64,000 bases of DNA from Larix kaempferi. Taxonomy: Eukaryota; Streptophyta; Pinopsida; Pinales; Pinaceae. The position numbers and the translations under genes are program-made. The stretch's first letter is position 1. Each line of letters starts with the position of its first letter. Below, piece after piece: positions 33,990-46,055 of this stretch. The notes under the pieces were generated by a model, which saw only the letters and a program-made list of their open reading frames with translations, made no database searches and was not told the origin of the DNA. The DNA is taken from positions 4,169,501-4,233,500 of the forward strand of contig BSBM01000597.1 in assembly GCA_027924585.1 (NCBI GenBank), read 5' to 3'.

Positions 33990-34825
33990 AGATAATGATG
34001 GGCCAGGGTATTACACCAATATTCAAGCAACGTTCTAGAATCCCAAGGACCACTTAGAGATGCCACCCTTGAAGTGTTGGGATGAGGTATTCTAGTCATG
34101 TATGAATTGCTTCATTCCTTGACTTATACTTTAATTACCTGCCCAAGGGCGTAATGCTTCAGAGGTGCCATGCACTGTATGTGCAACCACAAGATCTTAA
34201 CCTAGTAAGATGTATCATATGAATGATATGAAACTAATTAAATCTAATCTACATTACCAAGGAAAATTTCCAACTTTGACAATTCATCCCCCTTGACTCC
34301 TCATCATGGATTGAGTTCATGATATTCAATCTTAACTCCCTTTACAACATGAGGGTAGATAGAGGTCTAGGATTGTTCTTGGGTGAAGAGTTAGACAACT
34401 ATATCAATGAAACTAAAATCCAAAGACTGCTACTAGATCATTCAATCCTTGCAACCATTAGCAATCATAGATATTTCATTAAACATAATTAAAGGTAATG
34501 AACATTGTAAAGTAAAAGACGTAAAGGAAATACATGAAAGCAAAGGAATGTTGGAAATTATAGTATAAGACTTAAATGAGATAAACAAAAAAGAATGAAA
34601 TGGAAATGAAAAAATAAAACTACAACCATTAAAAGAAATAATGCAACAACCATCTAATCTATTGCATCTTCAGAGAGGGCCCAAACCCATAAGCAAGCAA
34701 TGGTGTGAGATAAAAACACTATTTACAATAAGAGACTTGAACCAAAAATTGCTTTACTTCCAAATCCAAATTTACAAATTGATTGTAGCAAATAAACGAA
34801 TGACAAAAAGTAAAAATGAAGACTC
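33990..34825 (+). repeat. Right copy of the ~0.85-kb direct repeat
   Basis: Homologous in the same orientation to 26,300-27,160. No PLE coding sequence precedes it. Confidence 0.8.
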
Positions 34826-36180
34826 CTCTATTGTCACGTCCCCTCCCATCATTCCAAACCACAGAGGGAACATGACTGTAACATGGGGGTGTCTGATTCT
34901 TCCCCAAAGCCATAAGACTGAATTTTACCATTTAAATAAAATGCATACTGAAATTACAGAGCGGAATTAAAACATATTTGCACACACACAAACGGTAATG
35001 CATCAACATGTCTATCACAAGCAGAGGATGATTCAACATGCAGAGAATCAATCCCATTCCAATGTTATGCACAACTTCCATATCATCCATATTAAGATAA
35101 TCATTTCAATCCATTAACATGAATAATTATCATTCAGAATTAACACATTGTAGAACACATAATGCATATAATTTAAACCACAGAGAACACTTATCTTTGA
35201 GATGAAGTTGTCCAAACAACTAGCTATGTGAGAGCAACGTTCCACCCATCCATAGATCTCTATCCATCCTATATTCTTTCAGCTGAGAGATCACCCCCGA
35301 GTTGGGTTGTGTATCCACTAAGGAGGAACTAAACAGAGTCACTCACAGCCATGGTTTCACTCAAATAGTCATGCTAAGCCAACACACAGTTGGGTTTATC
35401 AAGCATGCAATAAGCAAATGAGGAGGATGCTAAGCCAGTGAGCTCAACCACAGAGCTACAGGCATCTCAAATGAACTCAACAGTCATGGCACGCACAATA
35501 CTTACCTCACCCAACACAAGGAAGGTCCCCTTCTCTGCTGCACAGTTCCTCAGGCGTTCCTTCCCTCCAGTGCTATTCAAGGTGGGCATAGAAAGGTCCA
35601 GCTGCTAATTCCTTGAGATTCCAACCTTCACTGGGTTTATCAAGCAAACCCAACTTGTGTTCAATCATTCACACTTGGATTTCTCACAATTCTGTCATCA
35701 AATAATTCAATCCCGTCACTGGATTTTTGGGCTATAAAAATTGGGTTTTCCAATGGATTTCGGGGTATCTAATACTCTCAATTTCGCCCCAAGGTTCATA
35801 TCTATGGATCCCCCATTGGATTCCACTGTCAATACCAAATTCTGGGCGTTTATGGCACTTCAAAACGTGGGTTCTTGCAAAGTTGCGATTTTTGTTTTTT
35901 CTCACTGCTGTGTAATGGATGAAAACTGATGATGGGATGTTCAACAATTTAATGGGAATGAGGAAGAACCAATTCCCATGAGGTAGGGTGACTTGTGGTA
36001 CAAGAAAAACAGAGCCCATACCTGTCATACGAATTTCTAGGTTGCCCATGCTCCATTGAAGCCATGGACTGATTTCTCAACAACTTTCTTACAACTGAAT
36101 TAAATGTCAGCAAGGAAGGTCAAATGGGTTCTCAAGATGACATTTGGCAGCTTATGGATCAACCCCAAAACCCCCTCACC
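34826..36180. other. Possible LTR-like sequence, no gene
   Basis: Begins near TGTCACGTCCCCTCCC (34,834) and holds a TATA-like TATAAAAATTGGG near 35,734. It lies upstream of the gypsy protease remnant, so it may be that element's 5' LTR, but I could not match it to the 3' LTR-like sequence at 43,994. Confidence 0.3.
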
Positions 36181-37260
36181 ACTCCCTAGTGGATACACAT
36201 GGCCCCTTCACATGAGGTGTGTGAGATAACATTGGCCCCATGGAAAATCCAACAACAAGTCCACATGTGGGTAGAGCCCTTGTTAAGTTGGTTGCAGGTA
36301 GTGACAAACCCGGAAAATCTTCCCTTGCAACTGAAGTTGGGATCCATCCAAGAAGAGGAGATGCCAAAGATGATGGAGTCACCATAGGGAAAGAAGCTCA
36401 ATAATTGCTTAAGTCCATGGGAAATAGGACTTTGAGCTTCCATTACAAACAAAACCATATAGAATATGGCACTTTGAAAGAGAGACCTATAGTCGTGATG
36501 GATGGTCAAGGGAAACAACTTTCGAAGGCACATGTGAAGGTTTTGAATGCCTTAACATAATGTTTGGGAAAGTTCACGATGAAAGGTCAAGAACAAGTAT
36601 CACAAGGTGAAGATGTAAATGGAATTTACATTGTGAGCGTAATAGTCAGCGGGTTGAAGGTGGTGGCATTGGTGGACATCATTTCGATCCATAGTCTTAT
36701 TAGTGAACATATTGTGAGAGGACTTCACCAGGTGGTCGAAGGTAGCGGTACCATGTATAAGGCAATGAATTCATCGGTGAGAGAAACGACATGAGTAGTC
36801 CATTCGACACCATTGAAGGTTGGGGATTGTTTTGCACCTTGATTGACGGTGTTTCCCTTGGATGACCATAAACCCATCTTTGGATAGGACTTTCTAAGGA
36901 TGGCTCAAGCCATAATCGTGCCCCATAAGGGTTATTTACTAGTCTTGGGAAAAACGTCAAATAATTGCATTCTGATGATGACCAAGAGGAATATGGGGAC
37001 AATCGCACGAATGTTCAGATTAAAGTTGACAAACGTGGGTGCTTTGACAAGCAGAATGGGAAACATCGCATAAAGGAAACAAAATAATTGTTTGGATAGA
37101 GATACCTTGGGTGCATAAGATAAAGAAGTTTGCATGAAGAGTGGGTTGGAAACTTGTTGCATTCTAGTAGAGAAGGAAATCCAAGGGATTGTCAAGTCTT
37201 TCGGTGAAGACAATCCAAGAGTTGAGCACAAGCAGTGCACAAAGGCTCTGGGTGATAGTT
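36181..37260 (+). pseudogene. Gypsy retropepsin remnant
   Basis: Decayed gag-protease part of a Ty3/gypsy element. The frame at 36,564-36,794 reads GIYIVSVIVSGLKVVALVD and then IISIHSLISEHIVRGL, where the active-site DTGSTHSFIS is expected, so the catalytic DTG has become DII. Further on, DDHKPIFG, DFLRMAQAIIVPHKGYLLVLG and MMTKRN match the rest of the aspartic protease domain across stops. Interrupted at 37,260 by element B; a polypurine tract and LTR of plus orientation follow at 43,983-43,994. Confidence 0.75.
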
Positions 37261-37571
37261 TGTTATATAAAAAAATATAACATGAAACAATATATATAAA
37301 TATAAATACCAAGGAAAAATATATAAATATAAATAATAATAATAATAATAACAACAACAATAATTAATTATCTAAGAAGTTTTATGAAAATAAATGTCTT
37401 TTCGAAAAGACATGACCATTAATAAAGGGCGGTATACATATCGAACCCTAAAGTTGTAATATATCATCAATTCATATTCAATATTATTTATTCTTTCTAA
37501 ATGGAGTTGTTTTCTATAGGTTGATTATTCACTTGAGTAATCCTTGAGAATATCCATATATGGATAATACA
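37261..37571 (+). repeat. 5' LTR of element B
   Basis: 311 bp. Contains a perfect 20-bp palindrome at 37,394-37,413 (ATGTCTTTTC and its complement), also present in the 3' LTR at 42,850-42,869, and an AAT-rich tract that differs in length from the 3' copy. Confidence 0.9.
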
Positions 37572-37572
37572 T

Positions 37573-37584
37573 TGGTATCAAAGT
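37573..37584 (+). other. Primer-binding site of element B
   Basis: TGGTATCAAAGT, one base after the LTR end; matches the initiator tRNA-Met complement (TGGTATCAGAGC) with changes at positions 9 and 12. Similar TTGGTAT copies recur at about 38,140 and 38,293. Confidence 0.75.
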
Positions 37585-38310
37585 GATCCGGCCCTTCGCC
37601 ATTATTTACAATTTGTGTAATTTGCCTTTTAGCCATTATCCTAGGGCTTCCTTGAAATTGTGGTCTTTGACCAAAACATTATATAAAGAAGAAGAAGAAG
37701 AAGAAAAGAAAAAGTAAAAAGAATAAAAAAAAACAACACTTGGTTTTAAATTAAAAAACACATGTGGTTTTTATAAAGGAAGAAGAAAGAAATAAATTAT
37801 TAATGGGAGAAAAGCAAAGTAAAAAAAAAGAAGAGTAAAAAGAAAAAAGAGAGAGAAGAAAGAAAGAAGATAAAACCGGTACATGGTTTTATAAAACCAC
37901 ATGTGGTTTTTCCAATGTGTAATATATATATTACTAATCATGAGCTAAAAAGGGATATAAAGTAACCTTTTAATAAATAAAAGAAAAAAAAGAGAAAGAT
38001 TAAAAAATGTATTAGTTATATAATATATATATATATATTATTGGATTATTGGAATATATTCTTTATCAAATTTTATTATTATTTGGGTTACAAAGTTCGG
38101 TGTTCTCTTCTTACCTAACACTCGGATACAAGGTTACATTGGTATTAGATACGATTTTTTAAAGAAAATAATCGTGGTAGAAAAGAATAAAAATAAGAAA
38201 ACAAGAAAACAACACATTGTTTTATAAAACAATTAAGGAAGTGCGAGTGAAAGATAATTAAAAAACATAGAAGCTCGGATACGTTGTTGCATTGGTATCG
38301 GATACTGTGT

Positions 38311-41036
38311 GTTATTTCCTCAAATAGTTTTGTAAATTTTGAGGAGCTTCATTCGTTCGTGCTTAATTTTTTTATTTTTCCTTGGTCATTTGCCATAATC
38401 CATATTTTTTAAAATTCCCCATTAAGCTCCCATTAATCATGTTTGCTCAAGAGTCTTGCTACTCTGTCTTCAACCTGCATTACAAAAACAAAATAAATGT
38501 TACCTAGTCTATAACCCTAGCTTTATTAGCCTTTATATTTTCACATGCTAATAGGCATTTTTGTTGTAAAGTGGTGGGTGCTCGAAATGATTCCAAAGCC
38601 AAGCCATATCACAATCAAGATTCATGATAACAAATCCCGAGTTCATGTCCACTCGTCATACCATACCTACATGCTAGCCTCTCGGGTCTTATGGCTTTAA
38701 ATTAAAAATTTTGAAAGTCCACGAGTCAAGTCATGAACCAACACAAAGTCTAGTGCGCCCAGCCATGAATCATTCCACAAGATAAAGCCACGAGTTAATT
38801 CACAACTCGACACACAAGGCATAATGCAAAGCGCCGAGCCGTTCCCTCTCCATCTGTTATCATTTTTATGCTACCTCTCAGCATATATAAAAATAGAAAC
38901 AGAAACTCCCGTGAAATAAGGAATATGTCCCCTGTATGTTTTTCTATAGGCACCACGCCGCATGCAAGAAAGATTACAAGGAGCAGCCAAGCAGAAAAGG
39001 AAATAACGCATCAGAGGGTTCTTCAACACCAGAAAAATGGAAACTGTAGTCTCAGAGAACTTGTAGATCTTGATGATGTTCACTCATCATCAGAAGATCA
39101 TTGTTGTTAATAACTTTCTTCCCAGAGGTGAATCAGAGCAAAAGAGGATCGTGAAATTTTGTTAGAGGGCAGATTTGATCTTTTGGTTTTAATTTCAGTC
39201 AAAGTTTCATGAATTTTTGGTCAAATTGACAGTCATCGTTTCAGGCCTATATTGTATTGTGTATAACTGCAAAGTAAAATGGCTTCCACAAACGACAATT
39301 ATCTTAGTAATGCAAAGATTGATATGTTAGAGGTTCAATAAGACTTGCTATTGATAAGTGGGTTAAAAGGTGAATTGAATAGGAGCAGAGGTGGATTGAC
39401 TCCTCTTCAATCAGCAAAGGGTTATAATCCCGTAATAAATACTTGGACTCATATTTCAAAGTATTTGTTTGCACGAGCTCAAGTTCTGCCCATGATTTTT
39501 TTTAGCAGATATGCTGAAACCAATTGCTATTTGAATGACAACATTTGGAAGAAAACTATGTACACCATGGAGCTTATAGTCATGTCCTTTCTCTGAAGAC
39601 ATTTGTGGTGAAACCTATGATCCTGTTACTGATTCTTGGATGGAAATGCTAAACGGTATGGACATCTGCACCTGCCACAGCTCCTTCTAAAGGTACAAGC
39701 ATGTAACTAGGGAAAACACAGAAAACAAACCAGTTTTTGGAATCTCTGAAAACATAAGGAGAAGTGATCTTTGAAGATGTGCAACCAGTTGCTGGGCAAT
39801 CAAATTCATCTCTTCCAACATCAATAGATCCTGTCACAATTACTATTGAAGGAAACGTTAAATGACTCATGCAAACCATTTAGCTATGTGTAAATATAGA
39901 TGCAAAGCTTATAGCTTGTTCAGGCTTAGAGGAACTAGCAGTAGCTGCAGAGGTCTCAGGGGAGCATCCTTGAAGATTTAAAAAGCTGAGAAAAATGCAT
40001 TTTTGCAATTTTGAAGACTGTTTCAAAACAGAACTTTCGGTGGCTTAAACAGGCTTTCACAGCTATTCTTAGCCATCGAAAGCAGAGCTTTTGGTGGCGT
40101 ACAGGTTAGAATTTTGGCTTACCAGCCACCGAAAGCACAGGCAGGGGCAGAGAGTCATTCTTTTTTGCACAGATCTCAGTTTTGTTATTCCAATTGGAAT
40201 GAGGATGGTTTCTAAGTGAAAGTTAAAATTAATAGGATCTGTTTCAATGTACTGTTCCACTTTTGGAGGTGCCAGCAAGGCGAAAAAGATGAAGCTCCTT
40301 GTCTATTTTTGGCAAAAAATGACCTATAGTCCTCCAGGTGGCAATTTCAACCTCATCCATCATCCTATGAAGACTTGCTGCAGTTGTCGAAGATCATGAA
40401 GATTGATAGGATAATAGTTTGACCTATAAAATAGGATATTTTCTTAGTTATATTAGAATTGTTCTAACTTTCTATTTTTAGTATATTAGATCCAGTTTCT
40501 TAGGATCTAGGACTTTTTTTTAAAGGCTATAAAGCCTAAGACTTCAGAAGAAGTAGAGGTTCGATTTTGGATACACTATTCCGATGTAAATTGTGAAGAC
40601 ACTTTCTTTTAATATATTTAGTCTCCAAGCTTCTTTCATTGTTATTATCAGACCTTCTTTTCATCTCTGTTCTATGTTTATGAGTTGAAATTATTTCTTT
40701 GTCTCTGTTTAATGTCCTATGGTAACTGTCATCTTACTTTTGATTATTAAGCAAGGATCATAAGCATTCACTGCTAGTTAGTTGGCCCATCATATATATA
40801 TATTATGTATGTTCTGGTTAATTGATTAGTTTCTTTATCCCTTTGATATACAACCTATCTGATAATAGCTCTTGAAGGCCTTGTACTGTTTGAATATACC
40901 TAGACTGTCTTGAGGATACAATCCAGTGAGTTAGTCATTCCATCTTGATCCACCTACATACCCATCATTGAGAGAATAAGTTAAGTTACTAGGCATCTTC
41001 GAGCTACAACCCAGAAGAGTTTCCTGGAGTGATAAC
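38311..41036. mobile_element. Candidate 2.7-kb insertion inside element B
   Basis: Flanked by a 7-bp direct repeat ACTGTGT (38,304-38,310; 41,037-41,043) with short inverted ends (GTTAT / ATAAC). The element B sequence around it (TTTAAAGAAA, AATAAAAATAAGAAAA, ACACATTGTTTTATAAAA) occurs both near 38,158-38,250 and at 41,044-41,140, so element B may have had a local duplication there. The insert contains a kelch-like fragment and a promoter-like TATA (CTATAAAG, about 40,529). Class unresolved; the boundaries are a hypothesis. Confidence 0.4.
39345..39660 (+). pseudogene. Kelch-repeat protein fragment
   Basis: Two kelch-like blades can be read: AKGYNPVINTWTHISKYLFARAQ at about 39,414-39,482 and, in another frame, ETYDPVTDSWMEMLNG at about 39,610-39,657. 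Both show the Y-x-P-x-x-x-x-W spacing of kelch repeats, as in plant F-box/kelch proteins. Stops and a frameshift separate them and no complete gene is present. Probably a captured or retroposed host fragment carried inside the 38.3-41.0 kb segment. Confidence 0.45.
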
Positions 41037-41495
41037 ACTGTGTTTTAAAGAAATTAATCATGGGAGAGAAGAATAAAAATAAGAAAATAACACATTGTTT
41101 TATAAAACCACAAGTGGTTTTATAAAACAATCAAGGAAGTGTGAATGAAAGATAAAAAAAATAAAAATAGAAGCATATAAAATATAGAAGTGATATTTGA
41201 ACTTGGGTGGGGAAGGTAACAATCATTCCTCCCAACCACCCAATCCACACCGTTATTATTATTATCCTTCCACTCCCAAAAAAGTTATTATAATTATTAA
41301 TAATAATTAGTATCATTAATAATTATTATTATCATTAATACTAATTATTATCATAATAATGATTATATTATATTTATTATTAATAATATTATTATTAACT
41401 TTTAATAATAATAATTGTATCTATTACGATTATTATTAAAAAAAACATTGAAGGAAGTCACTCAAAGCGATTATTGAAGAAGTGAGTGGTGAATA

Positions 41496-42740
41496 ATGGA
41501 TTCCATATACAAGTCCAAATTTTGGACTAAGTGGCCTCATTGCGAATTAGAATTCGAGTATATGTCATTTTTTAAAAATTGCAATCGCTCCTATCCGATT
41601 TGTAGCAAATATTTTACTATGGAAGAATATCAAGGACATTCTCAATTACAATCACAAATAGAGAAATTGGAAGGTGAACTGTGACATTATCAAGAAAGCA
41701 ATAAAAAATTACAATTTGAAAATGACAAAGATAAGTATTTTAATGATTTGATAAATATACAAAATTGCAAATTGAAAGATCGCATTCAGGATTCCACCAA
41801 ACAAACTAAGGAATTTTAAATCACGAGAAACAAATTTGACAAGGACATACAAGAACTATATGAAGAGATCTCTTGTCTAAGAGATCACAATCAGAAATTG
41901 CTACTTCAAATCAAGAAGACGAAGGATAAAATACAGTGTAATCAAGAGTTATAAGAGAAGATTCAAGATCTCCAGCAAAAATTACTAGGAAAATACGAAG
42001 AAAATTCCTCCCTTAAGAATTTTAATCAAGAGCTGCTAGAGGAAATAAAAATGTTAAGAAAAAGAGAGGAAATAAAAACGAATTCAAAAAATCAGATTAT
42101 AAGGAAGAACTCTTACGCTTAAGGAGAAAAAATCAAGACTTATACAATTTAGAAAACTAAAGCATAATAAGAAATCTGTACAAGAAGAGTTAAATCACAA
42201 AAAATCACTTGTCGACAAAGATACGATGACTGACCCAATAGCAAAGTCATCAGATGCTCAAATTCAAACACCAAAAAGAGGAGCAAATACACACTCAATT
42301 GAATTATTATCAACCCATAAATTGCCAAATGGACAAAAAGTTGAAGTTTCTACAAACACACCACAAGTGACTCGAATACCTTATCATCATCTAAAGAGTC
42401 GTTATGACCAACGAAAAAATCAAGAGGAAAATAAACAGTACTTTTCTTACAAATAAACCAACTATTGCATTGAAAAAGTACGAAGGCAAAATTGACAACT
42501 TGTATGGAAGCAAAAGATGAGAAGTTCTACCTGAAGAATCGATCAACAAGCAGTTCCATTGATGGTAGATCTCGGACGGACCACTTCAGAAATGACACAA
42601 CATTTTCAGTCAATGTTTAAAAGAATGTATCGTCTCATTTTGTCAAGCGTCACAACTACCAACACAAAAGATCATGAGAAAACGTTACGAGAAAGAACAA
42701 GGGATAAAAGTCTTCCATAATCATTCTTTGAGGACAAAGC
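41496..42740 (+). pseudogene. Coiled-coil protein of element B
   Basis: Starts at ATG 41,496 (MDSIYKSKFWTKWP), with a short Cys-containing N-terminal region (NCNRSYPICSKYF) followed by heptad-like, Lys/Glu/Gln/Asn-rich sequence (QLQSQIEKLEGEL; QELYEEISCLRDH; KIQDLQQKLLGKYEENSSLKN). The frame has in-frame stops at 41,682, 41,817 and 41,952 and a frameshift near 42,090. A second open stretch (42,226-42,456) and a decayed end follow. Same position and style as the element A protein; N-terminal Cys residues are not seen in A. Confidence 0.7.
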
Positions 42741-42759
42741 ATCTCTAAGAGGAAGGCAA
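42726..42759 (+). promoter_or_regulatory. Pre-PPT hairpin and purine tract of element B
   Basis: CTTTG-AGGA-CAAAG (42,726-42,739) followed by AAGAGGAAGG before the 3' LTR. The loop AGGA and the inner stem are identical to those of element A and the 57-kb gypsy element. Confidence 0.65.
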
Positions 42760-43027
42760 TGTTATATAAAAAAATATAACATAATATATATATATATATA
42801 TAATAATAATAACAATAATTAATTATTAAAGAAGTTTTATGAAAAAGAAATGTCTTTTCGAAAAGACATGATCATTAGTAAAGGGCTATATATATATCGA
42901 ACCCTAAAGTTGTAATATATCATCAATTCATATTCAATATTATTTATTCTTTCCAAATGGAGTTATTTTCTATTGGTTGATTATTCACTTAAGTAATCCT
43001 TGAGAATATCTGGTTACAGATATTACA
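42760..43027 (+). repeat. 3' LTR of element B
   Basis: 268 bp; homologous to 37,261-37,571 with a shorter AAT/AT tract. Followed by TSD TAGTT. Confidence 0.9.
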
Positions 43028-43993
43028 TAGTTCGAGTGAAGGAAAGTGTGGTAGACTTGAGTCCATAGGAAGTTACCTTCAACACGACATACTTCACCTT
43101 GGACAGTACAATGTAAGAGGTGAGCTAATAAGAGACATGGGAAATAAACAAAGGTTTACAGGGTCCCTTTACTAACAACATAATGAGATTTGAAGCACTT
43201 AGGCAACGATGAAGGGTTGTGTATCCCAGAGCATGTAGCATGGGAGTATGGGCATGCATGTAAGTGGATTTGGGGTGAAGACTATCGGGTGGATTCTCAA
43301 GAATAGGTTGCATTTACTCTCCACATTTCTTTGAAATCATACATGAGCATGAAGGACTTGGTAAGGAAAGGATTGGAAGTCACGTCAAAAGTAGCTTTGA
43401 TTGCGTGCTCCTTTTCAACTTAAGTCAAATCACTTCGATGACCCACTATTCAAGATATGGGAAGTGGGGATGTGCGTGCCAAGATAATGGATCCTTGGCA
43501 GTAAATGAAGTGTTGAGTTGAGGTGCAAAATTGATAAGTGAAGGCTACCTTGCCCATGAAGACATGCTTACAAAATCAACCTCTTCAAGCATGAATAAGT
43601 ACATTATCACTATTGGGGGACAATGGCTAGACTGATCACCCAACTAAGTCCATGGAATGGGGTTCGACAATGTAAAAGAGCATGACAATATCAATTTATA
43701 AAGGATGCAATAGTAAGTCCAGGATGTGCAACAATGGGAAATGTCTTGGATTTGATGTAGAAAGTTGAGTCAAGCTACCAGTGTAGCTTAGGGTGTTGAG
43801 GAAAAGGTACCGAGAAGACTTTTTTAGGGAAAATGCTTTTGGGGATGAACCAACTAGAATATATAGGAAGGATGATGTTGGTGGAAGGTTGTTTAATGAC
43901 CTTAGATGGAAAATAGACGAATAACAAATATGCGAGAATGACAAAAGCTCTTGCAAAATTTCCAAGGACGACAACAATTTTGTGTGGGGAAGG
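43028..43993 (+). other. Continuation of the gypsy remnant, decayed
   Basis: Sequence on the far side of element B. No domain is readable, so the pol domains were either lost or have decayed beyond recognition. Ends with a purine run (GTGGGGAAGGA, 43,983-43,993) in the position of a polypurine tract. Confidence 0.45.
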
Positions 43994-45435
43994 ATGTAAC
44001 GTCCCTACTTGGGGGGAAAGTGACCAACCCACACTAACTTATCCATTGGAGGGATCAGGTGCATTGGTAACCGACACACCCATTTGCAATCAAGGCATTG
44101 ATTGACAAGATGGGTGCATTCGGGAGCACACATGGTGTCCATGGTCATAAATTATAGGATGAGTGACTGTGCATGACAAGGGGGGATTCAATGAAGTGGC
44201 ATTCACATCAGCATAGATAGTGACCAAGAATAATTGCATAGGGTCCCAAGATCACTCCCCAATGCAACATGTTGAGCAAGGGCATGTCGACAAGATGGCA
44301 CTTGGGTACATTGCAAGAGTTCAGTTTAAGACTTAAGGGTAATCATGTACACTTTTCCAGGTGCGGTGGTAAGACACCTTGAAAGGGGGAAAAATGGTTA
44401 TACACAGCCAACGATGTGTGGATGTTGTTGGGTGCCTTAGAAGAGAATTCAACCAAGTTAGGTTTCCAATCATGAGGGAGAACATGTAACTCTCTCATAT
44501 AAATACTAGGGTGCACATGAGGAAAATGAAACACAGCTTGGGGGAGAAAGCTATAGAAAAAGGGTGTATAGGTGGGAAAGGCCTCAGGGGCAAGGTAGCA
44601 ATCCAAGGAAATATATTGGAGAGAATGGGAAGAGCAACCAAGTCTCATAGGGAGCAATTTTTGTGTTCAAGGGTTTCCCAAGGGTATCATTTCCACCACA
44701 AAGGATAAGGGAACCGAGCTTGTCAATAAGTGTGGTAGGAAAACTGGCATTTTGAAGCACAAGTGTTGCAAGAGGCATAATTGTGGGAGAATGAAAAGGA
44801 TTATTAGCAGAAATATTATGGCTAGATAAACCTTTTGGTAAGAAGTGAGACCATTGTAAAGAAGAGTCGTTGGGATCAAGCAATATAGTCGAAAACAGGA
44901 AAACCCATCGGCATGCACAATGCCTTAACAACTGGGGATGAAGTTGAAATGTCTGCCCAAGTTTAGATATTGGTTGTAAGAGGGTGTCGACAATGAGGTG
45001 TTGAACCCACCTTTGTAATTATCCATTGTATCATCTTATATACTACTTCAAGAAAAGTCTTTCCAGTGCCTAGTTTGGGCACCAAACACTTGTGTTGTTC
45101 TTATGGTTTGATTCATATATGCTTATGGTATATTAACTAAGTATAACTAGTTAAGTAAACAACGCACACATAATAAGTAAATGTCCAAGGGTTGGGAAAG
45201 GTTGCTGGGCACATTAGGTCTAGGCAATGGGTAGCTCAAGATAGAAGGTATGGGCATGCCTTGAGTGAAGAGGCATAGTCTACCAATGAGTAGTATCGAG
45301 TGACCAAGTACTCGTGAATAAAACTGGGTAGTGGGGCATGATCACCAAAGTTCAAGCACCGAAGCTTTGGTGTTGTGACACTATCTCTTTTCAACATTTT
45401 TAAAATCTATTTCTCCTAATGATGGTTGTTCTATC
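43994..45435 (+). repeat. Putative 3' LTR of the gypsy remnant
   Basis: Starts TGTAACGTCCCTAC right after the polypurine-like run and has a TATA box (CATATAAATAC near 44,497). Orientation agrees with the protease remnant upstream. The right end is not defined; the intact copia element is inserted at 45,436. Confidence 0.5.
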
Positions 45436-46043
45436 TGTTGATGTATATGTAACTTCGGAATGTATTTCATCTGTGTATTATATATATATTTATTGTACCC
45501 TTATAAGAGATGTGTTATTCCTCTATAAGGAAGTGTCGTCATGTGGATTGACAAGTGTCGCAAGTGTGTGTACTTGTCGATGGGTTATTAGACCACCTTA
45601 TGGGGTCGGCCCTAATTAGTATATAATATAATGTGGATGTATCCAAGTAGACAAGTCGGCCCCAGTAGGTCACTGGGCAAAAAGGTGAGTATAAATAGAG
45701 ATAGGAGATCTCTATTTTACTCACTCGGAAAAGTAACTATCTCTCTCTCTGAAAAGTGGCGCACTAGTGAGGAGGAGGAGGATCATCTGCTAGGAGACTA
45801 TCTCAGTGTTATTTGGTTGTATTTTGGTTGAGCCATTGCTCTCTCTATCTCTGAGGAAGTTGTGGGGTTTTTCACCTTAGGGTTTTCCCCACGGAAACTC
45901 TGTGTCTCTTGTCTCTATGCTTTTGATTCTTGTGATGCTTGTGATGCTTGTCATATTATGATTGTCATGCATTGATATACTGTAGATGTTATTCTCTCAG
46001 CAAAGATCCTATAGTATTGTAATTTAATACTAAAAATTTAACA
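45436..46043 (+). repeat. 5' LTR of the young copia element
   Basis: 608 bp, TGTTGATGTATATG...ATTTAACA. TATA box TATAAATAG at 45,690-45,698. The two differences from the 3' LTR are at about 45,619 (G versus A) and 46,021 (A versus G). Confidence 0.98.
45690..45698 (+). promoter_or_regulatory. TATA box of the copia 5' LTR
   Basis: TATAAATAG in the expected U3 position; the counterpart in the 3' LTR is at 52,395-52,403. Confidence 0.75.
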
Positions 46044-46055
46044 TGGTATCAGAGC
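46044..46055 (+). other. Primer-binding site of the young copia element
   Basis: TGGTATCAGAGC begins at the base after the LTR; a full match to the initiator tRNA-Met complement. Confidence 0.95.

Larger units (their letters stand above)
37261..43027 (+). mobile_element. Element B: non-autonomous coiled-coil LTR retrotransposon with internal insertion
   Basis: 5,767 bp bounded by TSD TAGTT (37,256-37,260; 43,028-43,032). LTRs (311 and 268 bp) start TGTTATATAAAAAAATATAACA-like and end TTACA/ATACA. Primer-binding site right after the 5' LTR, hairpin plus purine tract before the 3' LTR. The core encodes only a coiled-coil protein (41.5-42.7 kb), as in element A. The LTR 3' parts of A and B are alignable (AAATGGAGTT, GATTATTC, TTGAGTAATC, GAATATCC). 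A 2.7-kb segment (38,311-41,036) appears inserted in the core. Older than A, judging by LTR indels and several stops. Confidence 0.88.

Noticed and set aside
26300-34825. Full LTR retrotransposon with ~0.85-kb LTRs
   Set aside because: No primer-binding site, polypurine tract, TSD or coding domain supports it in either orientation.
35732-36049. 105-codon minus-strand ORF overlapping several forward ORFs
   Set aside because: No recognisable motif, and ORFs are open on both strands in the same stretch.
40030-40140. Inverted GGTGGC / GCCACCGAAAGC words as a possible riboswitch or hairpin gene
   Set aside because: Only short imperfect words (TTCGGTGGC, TTTGGTGGC, GCCACCGAAAGC) with no consistent fold visible by eye.
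41280-41420. Structured ATT-rich block as an origin or matrix attachment region
   Set aside because: It is simple low-complexity sequence inside element B; no specific evidence.
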